This document shows, one piece after another, positions 22,925 through 33,840 of a stretch of DNA of 64,000 bases. The stretch lies in contig NC_052354.1 in assembly GCF_009727055.1 (NCBI RefSeq), forward strand, positions 46,444,876 to 46,508,875. The letters run 5' to 3'. The notes under the pieces were generated by a model that did not search any database, had not been told where the DNA came from, and saw only the letters and a program-made list of their open reading frames with translations. The stretch comes from Benincasa hispida (Eukaryota > Streptophyta > Magnoliopsida > Cucurbitales > Cucurbitaceae). Positions within the stretch are counted from its first letter, which is position 1. Each line of letters begins with the position of its first letter. The position numbers and the translations under genes are program-made.

Positions 22925-23485
22925 ATTTCTACACCGTTGTTTAGATATTCTCAAATGGTAACGATCGTTTACATAGTCTTATAAGATTGTTTAGATAATT
23001 TTAACGATCATTTATATTTTCTAAACGATTGTTTACATATTCTTAAATGATCGTTTAGAAAATATAGACGATCGTTTAAGATTATTAAACGATTATTTAG
23101 TTAATCTAAACGATCGCTTATATTTTCTAAAAAATAATTTACATATTCTTAAATGATTGTTTAGAAAATATAGACAATCATTTAAGATTATTAAATGATC
23201 GTTTAGATAGTCTTAAATAAATGCTTATATTTTCTAAACGATCGTTTACATATTCTTAAATGATTATTTATAAAATATAGACGATCGTTCAAGGTTATTA
23301 ATTGACCATTTAGATAATCTAAACGACCGCTTATATTTTTTAAATGATTGTTTACGTATTCTTAAATAATCGTTTAAAAAATATAGACGATTGTTTAAGA
23401 CTATCAAACGATCGTTTAGATAGTCTTAAACAATCGTTTGGATGTTCTAAACGATCGTTTAGATAGTCTTAAACGATTGATTGCC
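22925..23485. repeat. 21-22 bp minisatellite with five-unit higher-order repeat inside the MULE
   Basis: Monomers start GATCGTTTA or a variant. They differ in their tails: CATATTCTTAAAT, GAAAATATAGAC, AGATTATTAAAC, GTTAATCTAAAC and TATTTTCTAAAC. These five tails come in the same order four times from about 23,025 to 23,450, so the higher-order unit is about 107 bp. Monomer junctions form palindromes such as TAAACGATCGTTTA at 23,448-23,461. Not coding, as units of 21 and 22 bp are mixed. Confidence 0.87.
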
Positions 23486-24587
23486 TCGCTTAACAAAATA
23501 TTTTGTTTGATTTGTTCAGGATAGTAATAATATAAGGACTCATCATGATGAGAGGGATAATAATGAGAGGATTTCTCATGATGATAATATTGATGATGGT
23601 AACAATACCCACAAAGAACATGAAGAAGATACCCCTTAGACCAGTGTACATGTCAATGAACAACCAGTGGAGGGTCCAACTGTCAATGAAAAGCCAGTTC
23701 ACTAGACTGTTGATGAAATACATGAACTCCTCACTCAAGTGTTCAATCTTAGGGGCCATTTCGATTTGGATTTAGCCAAGGTTATGGGGACTTCAACTCA
23801 AAAGGATGCCACTGAAGTCAAGGTAAGGATATTTCATGAATTAGCATTGTACTATCATTGATTTATAATTTAAATATAGGATAAAAACGACTGCGAGCGT
23901 CGGAAAAGGAAAAAACCAACCAAGTTCACACTTGAGGATGTGAAAAGGGGGAAAAAGGGGAGATTTTCTTTCTAGTGATCCTCAACCTCCTCGTTCAAGT
24001 GATCCCCAACCACCTCATTCACCTTTAATATCTTCTCAGCCCCAATCTCAAGAAACTTAACCACCTGTAGTGGGATTAAAATTGACCACTGGTATTATCA
24101 ATCTCAACCCCTTGGTCCTTGTATCTGACTTCCTCATAAGGGCCGTTAGTTCCTATGACCCATGCTTCCCAGTCCTAGATATTCTGTGGAATCATACAAA
24201 AAATGGAAAAGCCATCCTAAAACCAAAAATGAGGAGCAAATGGTAGTATATACCTTTAGGACCAATGATTTCTTCAAAACGCTTGAGCATAACACATGTT
24301 TGGAGACATGAGTATTTCTATTAATTCAAGAAATTATACACGATCTCTAAGATAATTCTACATGATCATTTATAATTTACAGTATTTATAATTATATTTT
24401 TCTTTGTTTGACAAGACTATGGATCTCTTATTGATGTACGTGCATCAGAAGTTGTACTCAAAACTTGACTTGTGAAAGTATCGATTCATGGTGGTTCGAG
24501 CTTCATGATAAGAAAATTTTACATATTTGTTGAAACTACTCTTCACTCAACCATATATTTACATCTTGCCTTTCCCAGGATGCTTTA

Positions 24588-25037
24588 ATGGAGCTAGAGA
24601 GAATTGCTTTTAAGATCCGGCCAGAAGGTCTTGAAATGGAGGATGACAAAGTGGCAGGTTGGTTGGATCATGAAGCACACATGAGGTGGGTGGACTCTCA
24701 CTTCTTTACGGACTATGTGCTTGGACAATATAAAGAATACAAGCCAACGTGGATGGATGTTGACTTCTTATTTGGGCCAATCAACATCAAACAACACTGG
24801 CTTATGCTTGCCATCGATTTGGAGAGGTGCACGATCTTTGTATTTGACTCCACACCGAACTACATCGATAGTGACGTAGTTGATGGTTATCTTCAACTCG
24901 TGGCCAGAGTAATACATTTGATGTTGATTTCTGTTCAATTTGACATTCAGCATAGGAGGTTCAAGTACGGGCAATGGGAAGTGAAGAGATCGAAGGTGAC
25001 ACACTCAATTGTATACCATTTTGCATATAATGTTTGA
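24588..25037 (+). pseudogene. MULE-borne C48 (Ulp1-like) protease domain, truncated
   Basis: The frame reads MELERIAFKIRPEG ... FLFGPINIKQHWLMLAIDLE ... IFVFDSTPNYIDSDVV ... KYGQWEVKRSKVTHS. The HW pair (about residue 66) and the FDST aspartate fit the His and Asp of the C48 catalytic triad. The family then needs a Gln and a catalytic Cys in a DCG-type motif. Here the frame stops 24 bases after GQWEVKRSKVT, and that motif is absent; the sequence runs into the opposite-strand transposase end. An active protease is therefore unlikely from this copy. Confidence 0.75.
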
Positions 25038-25500
25038 ACATTAATGTTTCTCAGGGTCGCTGCAAATATTGCATAGGAGCATGAGATCTCGATACAATTA
25101 AACTCCATACAAGTACATATCTGTGAACGAAAATCAACCACCCCCCTCAAATATCCATCGTCCACATTAATTATATGCATGTCCATCGGGGAAACATGAT
25201 ATGTTCTAAACATCAATTCCAATTCCTTAAGAATACTCTTTGCGTAATCAGTTACAATGTTTGTGCATGCCATTGCATGTGTACGTCGGATATAGAACCA
25301 ACCTTGTAGCCACTTGTGGATATGCTCTAATAGTTTCATGATTAGTAGTTCTCATGCATCTTTCAACACTCCATCGAGGCATTCTAGTATATTTGTCATC
25401 ATCTTGTCATACCTACAATGGACTTGATAAACCCTTGCCCACCAATGTAATCCAACCCCCTCAAGATAGGTCATCACACCAGGATATTTATGGAGCTTAG
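24947..25500 (-). pseudogene. MULE transposase, C-terminal part with SWIM zinc motif
   Basis: On the minus strand the sequence reads LHKYPGVMTYLEGVGLHWWA, then CRYDKMMTNILECLDGVLKD, a stop, and then a 130-residue frame. That frame holds QICTCMEFNCIEISCSYAIF, the SWIM pattern CxCx(n)CxH. The last ligand is Tyr here (CSY instead of CSH), so the zinc site looks damaged. Transposases of the MURA group carry the SWIM motif after the catalytic core. In-frame stops and the residue change mark this copy as dead. Confidence 0.75.
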
Positions 25501-25510
25501 CCTAATACAT

Positions 25511-26179
25511 CTAGAACTTAGACATTTTATAAGCTTCCACCGCCAGGTAGAAGTGTGGGATTATGTCCTTATTCTTAAATTTGTCAATCAAATTGTTTCG
25601 AATATGGTTTATACATAGGACATGAAATGCATCAGGGAATATACTTGAGACAGCCTTTGCAATTGAGATGTGACGATCTGATATAATCACTAAATTTGGA
25701 ATGTCGCCTATCAAAGCCTTTGAGATGAACCAAGTCCATGATGCATTGTTCTCACCATCTACAACACTGAAGGCGATAGGATATATGTTATTATTGCCAT
25801 CAATACACGTTGATATTAACAACACATCTTTGCATTTCTCATGTAAATGGATACCATCAAGAACGATTATTGGGCGGATGCATTTAAAAAACCCCTTGAT
25901 ACATGAACCAAGTGCCATGAAGACGTACTTAAAGTATTGCCCATACTCTACTTCAACCTCAAAGATCGTACTTGGATTTACAAGCTTAAATGTCTCGCCA
26001 TATGCTCTAACAATAGCATATGATCCTTCTGGTGACCCTCGTGTGAACACCAATCCATATTCTCTAGCATGATAAGCCCGCCCGTAACTTATGTTCACTC
26101 CATAATCTTGTCGGACGTCTTCAATTATATCCCTCGGGAGGTATATTCGACCAACTTGTTCGTATTTGGACTTGATCAA
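25511..26179 (-). pseudogene. MULE transposase catalytic core (MURA-type)
   Basis: A 222-residue open frame on the minus strand. It begins with the DNA-binding part (LPRDIIEDVRQDYGVNISYG, RAYHAREYGL) and continues with the MULE transposase domain: FKCIRPIIVLDGIHLHEKCK, then NIYPIAFSVVDGENNASWTW, then DIPNLVIISDRHISIAKAVS, then FHVLCINHIRNN. The two aspartates of the DDE triad fit VLDG and ISDR. Where other MULEs have AYxxxEF near the end, this copy has AYKMSKF followed by a stop, so the third acidic residue may be lost. It is the core of the element's transposase and lies in frame with neither the SWIM part nor the N-terminal part. Confidence 0.85.
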
Positions 26180-26369
26180 GTATCTAATAATCCAAATTTT
26201 TGCTTGTCAATGATTACCCATTCTCATTTCAAGAGAACATGTATGTTCTCTTGGATATTTCATCACTTTGAAGGAATCACTTTCTTTCATTTTTTTTTTT
26301 TTTGCACGAACCCTTTACTCGCATTCCTCAACCAAACATCGAATAGTTAGCAAGCTCTTTGTTGAATTT

Positions 26370-27200
26370 TTAGTTAAAGTTCATTCTTATTGCAAGCATC
26401 GATAATTTAACTGACAAATCATATTTCGAAAAGGAATTTTGACCGACTTTTATATCCTCGTCATTCAGACAGTCATGAGGTATTGTGATGAGGTCGTCAT
26501 ACGATGGGCCCTCTGATGGTCTGGGTATATCGACAAATGGTTGGTTTGGAACGGTGGAATGCATTTGAACTGAAGGCATCACAACTGGTGGGACGGAAGC
26601 ATGTGGGGTTGGAATATGGATGTAAGGTGTTGAAGAAGTTTGTGGTCCTGAAGATTGTCCATATCCATGTTCAGTATCAAACTGAGGAGTACATCTAGGT
26701 TCACTGTTGTGACTAAACCAAGCTTCACTTCGATCATCCCCCAAGTTACATGGCTCAATATGATCATCCAGTGAAGATATGATGTGAATATTACGTGTTG
26801 GAATGGTTGCAAACTCAAAGTTTTGACTGGTTGAAATGGTTTGATTGGTTGGATTACAATATTAGTACATATCGTTTGTGTGCACTCCATGACTTTTGCA
26901 AGGTGTAACTGATACAAATAACAACATCCGGGATGAATAACTTCCTTCTAAAAAAAAGTTAAGGTCTTCATCATCGATTATGTCAATCGGGGGAGATGGG
27001 ACCAATAAATTGTAACAACATTTGATGGGTATATCAAACATATCTGAATCGATATTCAATCGTTGGTGCATAATACTCACTAATTCGTCGACTGTTATAT
27101 CATTTCTGACTTTCAGAACTTTCATATAACCTCCAACATAATTTCTTTCGGATTCATCCCAATCCCCACTAAATTGTACAAAGATGAAAAGTACCATTAT
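26370..27200 (-). pseudogene. MULE transposase, N-terminal PB1-like region and linker
   Basis: Read on the minus strand, the sequence gives MVLFIFVQFSGDWDESERNY, then TVDELVSIMHQRLNIDSDMF, then PPIDIIDDEDLNFFLEGSYS. This is the PB1-like N-terminal domain seen in plant MULE transposases. A Ser, Thr and Pro-rich linker follows in another frame (SGPQTSSTPYIHIPTPHASV, VPNQPFVDIPRPSEGPSYDD). At least two frame changes separate this part from the catalytic core at 25.5-26.2 kb. Confidence 0.7.
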
Positions 27201-27274
27201 TAATCTGCAATGGGATAAGAAAATCCTAAGCAATGTCCCATAAAAGTTTAAGAAATTGCCCAGTAATTGATAAG

Positions 27275-27500
27275 TGATCGCGTGACTATTTATAAGTGTT
27301 CGTTTAGTATTGTACATGTGATCATATAAATTTCTGAAAGATCGTTTATATAGTACTACACGATCGTTTATACAGTACTAAACGTTCATTTATAACTTAC
27401 TACATGATCGTCTAGTAATTCATGAACGATCGTTTATATTGTAATGAACGATTGTGTATATATTACTATACGATCATTCATTTAATGCTAAACGACACTT
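27275..27500. repeat. GATCGTTTA-type array, right side of MULE
   Basis: About nine units of roughly 24 bp, such as GATCGTTTATATAGTACTAC and GATCGTTTATATTGTAATGA, lie between the transposase start and the right terminal repeat. It is the third array of this word family in the element, and its tails differ from those of the two other arrays. Confidence 0.75.
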
Positions 27501-27809
27501 ATTATGAAAGCGATTTGGGATAAGAAATATTGTAGAATATCACTTATATTCTCTCCGTTTCTAAATCGAGGATGTTAGACTGAAACTCTGAGAGAACACT
27601 CCAAGAGAACAATTTGAGAATTTCATGGGGAGTTCGACAGAAAGTGAATACTGAGAGTGACCTTCCATTCTGTTCATACCAATGTTATTCAATGTTATTG
27701 GTAGAATATTAGTTGAGAATAAATGCTTTGGTGGAATATTGGTATTGCATTGAATACATATTGAATGCTTGAGAAATGGTTAAAGGAAGAAGATGGAAGG
27801 ATTTGGTTT

Positions 27810-27909
27810 GAAGCCTTTTTTAAAATTGGGGGAAATTTTTGAATTTCACATGGACAAAAGATCAGTGGTAGAAAAGTTTTTGGTTTTTTGGTATTTTGTG
27901 AAATTTTCC
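27810..27909 (-). repeat. right terminal inverted repeat of the MULE
   Basis: The reverse complement starts GGAAAATTTCACAAAAT and follows the left repeat through ACCAAAAACTTTTCTACCA, CCATGTGAAATTC and CCCCCAATTTTAAAAA. About 100 bp can be aligned with the left copy. Confidence 0.88.
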
Positions 27910-27918
27910 AACTATCAT
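27910..27918. repeat. 9-bp target-site duplication, right copy
   Basis: AACTATCAT, identical to 20,383-20,391. It follows the last base of the right terminal repeat. Confidence 0.93.
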
Positions 27919-28480
27919 CAACCATTTTTTTTCCTCTATAATCCCTTGCTTGAAAAAATGGCATTCATGGTTTGTCATTTTGTTTCACAAGCTATATAAA
28001 TTTATATAATGTAAAATATATTAAATAAAAATATTAAGATGAAGCATATGAACATGATTCGATTAGATAAAATATAATATCATCAACCGAAGTGTAAGGC
28101 TAAAATAAGTTTAGATTAGCTATAATTAATATGTACTCTTTCTTTTTTCTCATAAAAAACGTAAAAGATATGTGAGATTTGAATATTTAGCCCTACATGT
28201 TAAACTAAAAACCAAATTAGAGTGAAATTCCAATACCCGACTCTAAAAAAAGGTAATTAATATCACAATTGAATTTTAAATAAATATTTAATTTAAATAG
28301 AGACCACAATTTTTTTTAAAAAAATATAGAAATCAAAGAATAGTTAAAAACAATTTTGACCCTGAACTTTCATGAAAGTAACAATTTAGTCTCTAGGATT
28401 TAGTCTATGTACTCTAAATTTTGTAACAATTTAATCCTTGAACTTTAGTATGTAATAATTTAATCCTTATACTTTGTAAT
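27919..28480. other. AT-rich spacer
   Basis: No gene. At 28,345-28,480 a one-sided run of AACAATTTAGTCTCTAGGAT and AACAATTTAATCCTTGAAC words resembles one arm of the foldback repeats at 5.1 and 16.5 kb. Confidence 0.45.
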
Positions 28481-29840
28481 GACTTGGCTCCCTAGGACTT
28501 GTACTAGGCTGTTATTACATGCATGCATACATCTCAAAACGACACTTTTATGAATTGGCTAAAACTGAATAAATTTTATGAAACAAATAACTGAGATTAA
28601 ATCTAAATAACCAAAAAATTTTGGTCAGGGTACCCTAAAAAAATAAAACAACACTGGAAAATTTTATCTAAAACATCCAACCGTTCAAAAACTAAAAGTT
28701 TATGAATTCAACGATGAGATTAAAAAACATGAAAACATGGAAACATGAGCGGAAGCATCTGACTAATCCCATTGGCATGGTTACGGATTCCACTCGTCAC
28801 TCGCCGATGCGTCCTTTCCCTTACCTAAAAAACACAACATAATAAAGAATGAGTATAAAATACTCAGTAAGTAACCTCATTACCGGGGTCAAGTTATGCA
28901 TTCATATCCGATAAATACAACATTCTGGTGGGACATGCATACAATTAACTAAATCTTGGATGACCATCTAGTGAGCAATTTAACTTATCCTAACACGCAT
29001 CTAGTGTCCCGAAAGCTCACAAGCATAGCAGGGCACGAGTCAACACACGGTAACGTAGTAGGAAATCTGTCGGTACATTGCTTTTAGTAAATTTCACAAC
29101 ATAAATCATAGTACATTTCTCATGGTCCCAAACATAATCATATTAGTAGTATACTTAAATTATAGTCACATCAGTCAGATACTCTAATCAACATGCTCAA
29201 AAAACAGTTCTAGTCATATCTTGCTTCTCGATATCATCCAATCAAATATACTAAATCATAATGTCTAAATCGCTAGCTTAAAGGCGGTTCTAGTAGTAAG
29301 ATTACTTACTTTGAAATTATGCCCACATGTGTTCAAATAAGCTTATCTCCTATTTATCCAATATGATCTTGAATCAAGTCCAAAATCTTGTGGAACTTGG
29401 TCCTGAACCAAGTGGAAAACACCTAAATTCCTTCCCGAAACTCCAATCCAACCAAAACCACAAAAAAACTTTATCCAAACTCAAGATTTCGGCAAGACCA
29501 ATGGCGGTGGCAGCTAAAAGCAGTGGTTGGATGGTAGAGACGCACGACATTTGTAGGTGAGTGCAGCGACGACTTAACGAACTGTAGATCCAAGGGGAAG
29601 AAAGAGAGAGAGAGAAAGAGATCTCAGACGGTCGACCAATAGCCAGCGACAATCCATAGTTGATGACGACCGGCAGCTGATGACAATGAGCGGCAGTGGA
29701 CTCCCTGGCGTGCGCGACGATCGACTGAAAGAAGGTTCACAATGAGATTGACGGAGAGAGCTTGTGAAAAGAAAGGGAGATAAAAGTTGAAGATGATGGC
29801 TTAGATGGCTTGTCTAGAACCACATGCGGCTTATTTTGTC
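28481..29840 (-). repeat. gypsy-type solo LTR or LTR fragment (candidate)
   Basis: A region of mixed composition set in AT-rich sequence. On the minus strand it holds TTACTGAGTATTTTATACTC followed by TTTTTTAGGTAAGGGAAAGG and GCATCGGCGAGTGACGAGTG. This is the same order of words as at 730-810 on the plus strand. No pol sequence flanks it, so a solo LTR or LTR piece is the best guess. Neither end nor a target duplication could be fixed. Confidence 0.4.
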
Positions 29841-30659
29841 ATGTACCACCTCACCTATATATATATACACATTCTTATCCCAAAAAAAAAAAAAAAAAAT
29901 CGTCTAAAAGTCCTAAATTTCCAAATCAATTAAATCTAGGGGTATTTTTTAAATGTAATAAAAAAGCCCAAAATATTTATAACAATAGCAAAAAATCTAC
30001 ACAACCCAAAATTAGCCCACAGTGAATTAAATAATACAATAAAATGAAGGTAAATTGCCTAAAAGTCTAGCCCATACAGTAGTGAAATACCAAAAATGTC
30101 CCTAGCCCACACAAAATCCGTCAATTAATCGTCCAATCGTCGTTCACGTTTAGTTGAAAATTGTCCCATTACACAAAATCAGATTATCCAATTCTACTAA
30201 TCGTCTTCCCACGTTTCCAATGGCTTGTTGATGAACAATGCATGATAGAAACACGTTTCTCTGGCTGCTGCTACGACTCAACGACTTCTCCTTCCTCTAC
30301 TTCTGCTGCTGTTACTGCTTCTCGTCCTCCTTCATCTTCATCTTCATCTTCTTAGTTCTCCATATTCTTCTTTCTCTGTCGCTATTACTAAAAATCGGTA
30401 CTGCTACTGATTCTTCAAGGTTACAATCTATCATCAAATCAAATCAATTATTCCATTTAATCATATTTATTAAACCTATTTTTTGTGTAAATATCGTAAG
30501 CAAAAAAAAAAAAAAAATATTGGTTGAATCATCAACAAGTAAAGGAAGCAAAGGAAAAGGAAAGAAAATAATAAAATCTGAATCATTAACAAGCAAAGAA
30601 AGAGGAAACAAAATAAAATCTAAAGAGAAGAATAAGGTAAAACCAATTGACTATTGATT
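29841..30659. other. spacer with CTT/CTG-rich and lysine-coding stretches
   Basis: A poly-A tract (29,881-29,899) and a CTTCTC/CTTCATCTTCATC-rich run (30,270-30,355) lie here. At 30,515-30,655 an open stretch would encode a lysine-rich tail (SSTSKGSKGKGKKIIKSESL). None matches a protein that I recognise. It may be a captured or decayed gene piece next to the following repeat. Confidence 0.35.
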
Positions 30660-31850
30660 GTTGTTGGTAGATAGTGTTAATGTCATTGGTTATTGATTAT
30701 TGATTGATAACTTCGAATTGAGATAGACAAAGATAAAGCACTATCATTGTTTATCTGAGATAGACAGCAATAAGATACAATCATTGTCTATCTGAGATAA
30801 ATAGTAATCTACTTCAACGAATGGTGACTTTAATGAATGATATAGTTCTATCATTTAAGGACTTTAGGGGGGGAGGGAGACATAGTTGTAATGAATGTGT
30901 GACGTACAATTAGGAAAACAATATGTGAATTTGATGATAAACACTACTCTAAGCTTATTTAATAATGTACTTAAGGTTTTTATTTGACTTATTTAATAGT
31001 GGATTTTTCGTGTGTTATTGTGCATCGATGCTTATTTAAAAATGTACTTGTTAGTACATAGTTGTCTATTTGAGTCTATCTATTGATACATGATGATAGA
31101 CTAGTTTCACTATCTGTCTTAGGGACTTTAGCAACTATAGAAAAAACTTTAACATCAATACATACTTGTCTACTTCGAATTGAGATAGACAGAGATAGAG
31201 TACTGTTAATATCTATCTAGGATAGATAGTGATAGTCCTCTATTAATGTCTATCTGAGATAAATAGAGATAGAGCATTATCAATATCTATTTAAGATAGA
31301 CAATGATAGAGTTTTATCACTATTGTTGGTAGATAGTGATTTTATTAATGCTTTGCACTCTATGTTAGTGATAGTATTTTCAGTTTTTGAAAGTGTGAAT
31401 CTAATCTATCTGGTAGAGACATTAATAGTGGTAATTGTTGAAGTATACGTGTTCTATAATGTTATTGCTATTGTTGGACTATTTTTCTGGCTTGCGATAC
31501 TTAGTTATTATGATGGTTTCTAAAATATACTTGTTATATGATATTATTGCTATTGCTTTACACTTTTTATAGTGTTTGGATCTTGTTCTAGTATTTGGTA
31601 CTTGTACTCTATTTTTTTGTTCACTATGCTGACTTGATATAAGTGATATATAGCATGGGATAGACCATTATCGCTGTCTATTTAGGATAAACAATAGTGT
31701 TCTAGCACCGTCTATCTTAGATAGACACTGATAGTACTCTATCTCTGTCTATCATAGATAGTCTATCTAAGATAGACAGATATAGAGCATTATCAGTGTC
31801 TATCAATAGATTATAGATAATAGATAATAGATAATGATTTCGTTGATAGT
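30660..31850. repeat. array of TCTATCT/AGATAGA palindromic words
   Basis: The words TCTATCTnAGATAGAC, GATAGACAGnGATAGAG and their variants recur irregularly from 30,720 to 31,850. They are densest at 31,700-31,800, for example GTCTATCTAAGATAGAC at 31,761-31,777. Nearby longer direct repeats occur: ATTGCTATTG and TTTGAAAGTGTGAATCTA-like pieces at 31,350-31,600. The array ends just before the LTR start at 31,869. The nested MITE at 15.6 kb contains the same GATAGACA words. Confidence 0.65.
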
Positions 31851-31868
31851 TATCTTGCTAGTTGTTGG

Positions 31869-32094
31869 TGTTGGGGTTGATGCCCTAAATCTCGTAGGGT
31901 CCTGTAGTTTGTAAGCACTTATATGAATAAACATTTTGTGATTTATAATATACGATATTTTATTCACTTCAGCTTATGAAATATTTGATATTTTAGTTGC
32001 ATTAATCACAAACCAATAAACTAAGATCTATAGTTATCATTGTAACTTAAACATATATGTGGAGACATACAAGTGGATCGTGTTTTAAGTGATA
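31869..32094 (+). repeat. partial copia (Angela-type) LTR, 5' end only
   Basis: It starts TGTTGGGGTTGATGCCCTAA and continues with the layout of the other copia LTRs here: CTGTAGTTTGTAAGCA, AAACCAATAAACTAAGATCT and GTGGAGACATACAAGTGGAT. It breaks off after AAGTGATAAC, about one eighth of the way through a normal LTR of this family. It is probably the 5' LTR of the broken plus-strand copia that resumes at 33.8 kb. Confidence 0.65.
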
Positions 32095-33560
32095 ACTTCT
32101 TTCTGTTACAAAGAGATCAAAAAGTACACGTTAACTTCGATAAACATTGGTTTAATGCTACATTCGATGTGTACTTCCCACCTATATATAGGACATAAAG
32201 AAAAAGAAGGAACAATGGTCCAATCTAATAGTAAATCGATTATTACCTTGTTACATGAGAAATCTCCTCTTGCTAAAAGAAATAGATTCCTGAATATTAG
32301 CTCTTCTCTTTCTTATTTATTCTTACCACTATCACTTAGACACTGGTCCAAAAGAAAGAAACCTTAATATGTTAGGGCCATATGCCTGGAACATTCGTAC
32401 AATTTACAAAGATTACAAAAAGAAGTATATCCCTCTCCTTTCAGTCGAGCTACTTAATGTTCCTCTCCCTCGTAAACTAGGTCGATTGTCTTCGAACCTC
32501 TCCCTCTCGATCAAGCTGCTTCGCCCTTCTCCTTTAGTGTCTTTCCACTTCTGTCGTTCAGGAACAAACACTTCACCCAATTATTTTGAATCCCAACCCA
32601 GTTTATCCCCACTAACCAATCATCGCCAGTCGATTCAGACGTTGTTCCAAGTAAAGCACCACCTGCAGAGGTATTTACACACCTAGTTTTCTTACTGGCA
32701 TATGATTTTGGACATGTCTTGGTTGATTGATGCACCAGCTCTGCTTCCAAATTGAAGTAACTGACCACAGGGTCGATGTCCTGAAGCATGTTCAATTGCA
32801 AGAACCTAATCTAAAGCATCCTGAGTAATAAAATCAAGATCGACCCCCTATACCCAGCCTAGTTTTGAGGCTCATCCCTTTTGTCAGCTCTTTGATCGGG
32901 ATAATATTACCTAGGTTCTAAAGTTTGAATGGATGGCGGAGCGTAGGTGGCAAGCAGTTATATGGATATGGGGCTTTACCCGTAAACGCCTCTCCAGCTC
33001 TTGTAAGAATTGTATAGGAGTCGTCATCGGAGGGACTTCCGGAATGACTGTACCAGGGAATTCTACCATACTCCATGCTACTAGTGTGTATTATTGTATC
33101 ATAAGAAAAATGCTTTCTTTTTTCTTCAAGGTTGTTAGTTGATCGAGAAACCTTCGCCCAAAGGCGCTTTTTTTTAAAGTTGGTCGATGAAGTCCTATGT
33201 GATAAGCAAGAAGATAAGAGAAGAAAGAAGAAAAGGTTAGATATTTCTCGTTCAACGAGTTTCAAAGAACATCTATCGTTAGCTTGGGAAAATCAATGTC
33301 TAATACTATTTGACTCAGTGTAATAGATATTCCTCTTTACACAATCAATACAATAGCAAGAGGTAATAGCAGAGTTACTTGTTCTTTCAGTAACAAAGTT
33401 GATAACATAGAATATTACAGATAGACTAGGAAATCGATGGAACAAGATAGTCGTTCATTTTTTCTCTCCCAATCTGGTTTCGAATAAGTAATCTGTCTAT
33501 CCATCTGGTTAGGCTTAAACCAAAGTATGGTTGGGGTTCCGCAGTTGAGGATGAGGATTT
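32095..33560. other. unassigned segment of different composition, possibly organelle-derived
   Basis: This stretch lies between the LTR fragment and the copia remnant. It is richer in C and G than its surroundings, and looks more like plant mitochondrial spacer DNA than like transposon sequence (for example CCTCTCCCTCTCGATCAAGC and GGAGGGACTTCCGGAATGAC). No known gene was recognised on either strand. The organelle idea is a guess from style only. Confidence 0.3.
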
Positions 33561-33840
33561 GGGGGAAGAATATTAACTGAATTTGGGTTATAGTTTTATT
33601 TCATTTGATTAATCTAGTGTTCACGGCTAGTCTAAAAGAAAGTCAATATACAAACACATTTTCTTTACAACGGAGCAACTAAATATAAACAGGATCTATT
33701 TCTTAGGTCGGTGTCAACCCACTCATACCTTCAATTGGTGTACTTGAGATATTTACTTGAGTTCTCAAAAAAGACATTGGTGGGGATGGCTATATTTTTG
33801 GGAATGAACTCTAGGCAAATATGAAGTGCATGGATACAAG

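Larger units (their letters stand above)
20392..27909. mobile_element. full-length Mutator-like element (MULE) with a Ulp1-type protease gene
   Basis: This 7,518-bp element is bounded by inverted repeats that both start GGAAAATTTCACAAAAT, and by a perfect 9-bp target duplication AACTATCAT. It carries two converging gene remnants: DUF1985 plus a C48/Ulp1-like protease on +, and a PB1-like/MULE transposase/SWIM gene on -. Mutator-like elements that carry a Ulp1-like gene are known as Kaonashi elements in Arabidopsis and CUMULE in melon. Both genes have stops and frame changes, so the copy looks unable to move by itself. Three arrays of GATCGTTTAG-type repeats lie inside. Confidence 0.92.

Noticed and set aside
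22925..23485. GATCGTTTA array as a coding repeat domain of the Ulp1-type gene
   Set aside because: Monomers of 21 and 22 bp are mixed and stops occur in all frames, so no repeat protein can be read through it.
29327..29652. Open frames on both strands at 29.33-29.65 kb
   Set aside because: They lie in the LTR-like repeat and include a GAGAGA run; no known domain.
30161..30657. Serine-rich and lysine-rich open frames at 30.16-30.66 kb as a gene
   Set aside because: Low-complexity CTT/CTG and AAG runs produce them; no domain and no splice pattern was recognised.
31640..31850. Palindromic TCTATCT words as a CRISPR-like array
   Set aside because: Spacing is irregular, spacers are not unique and the genome is a plant's; the pattern fits a decayed repeat.
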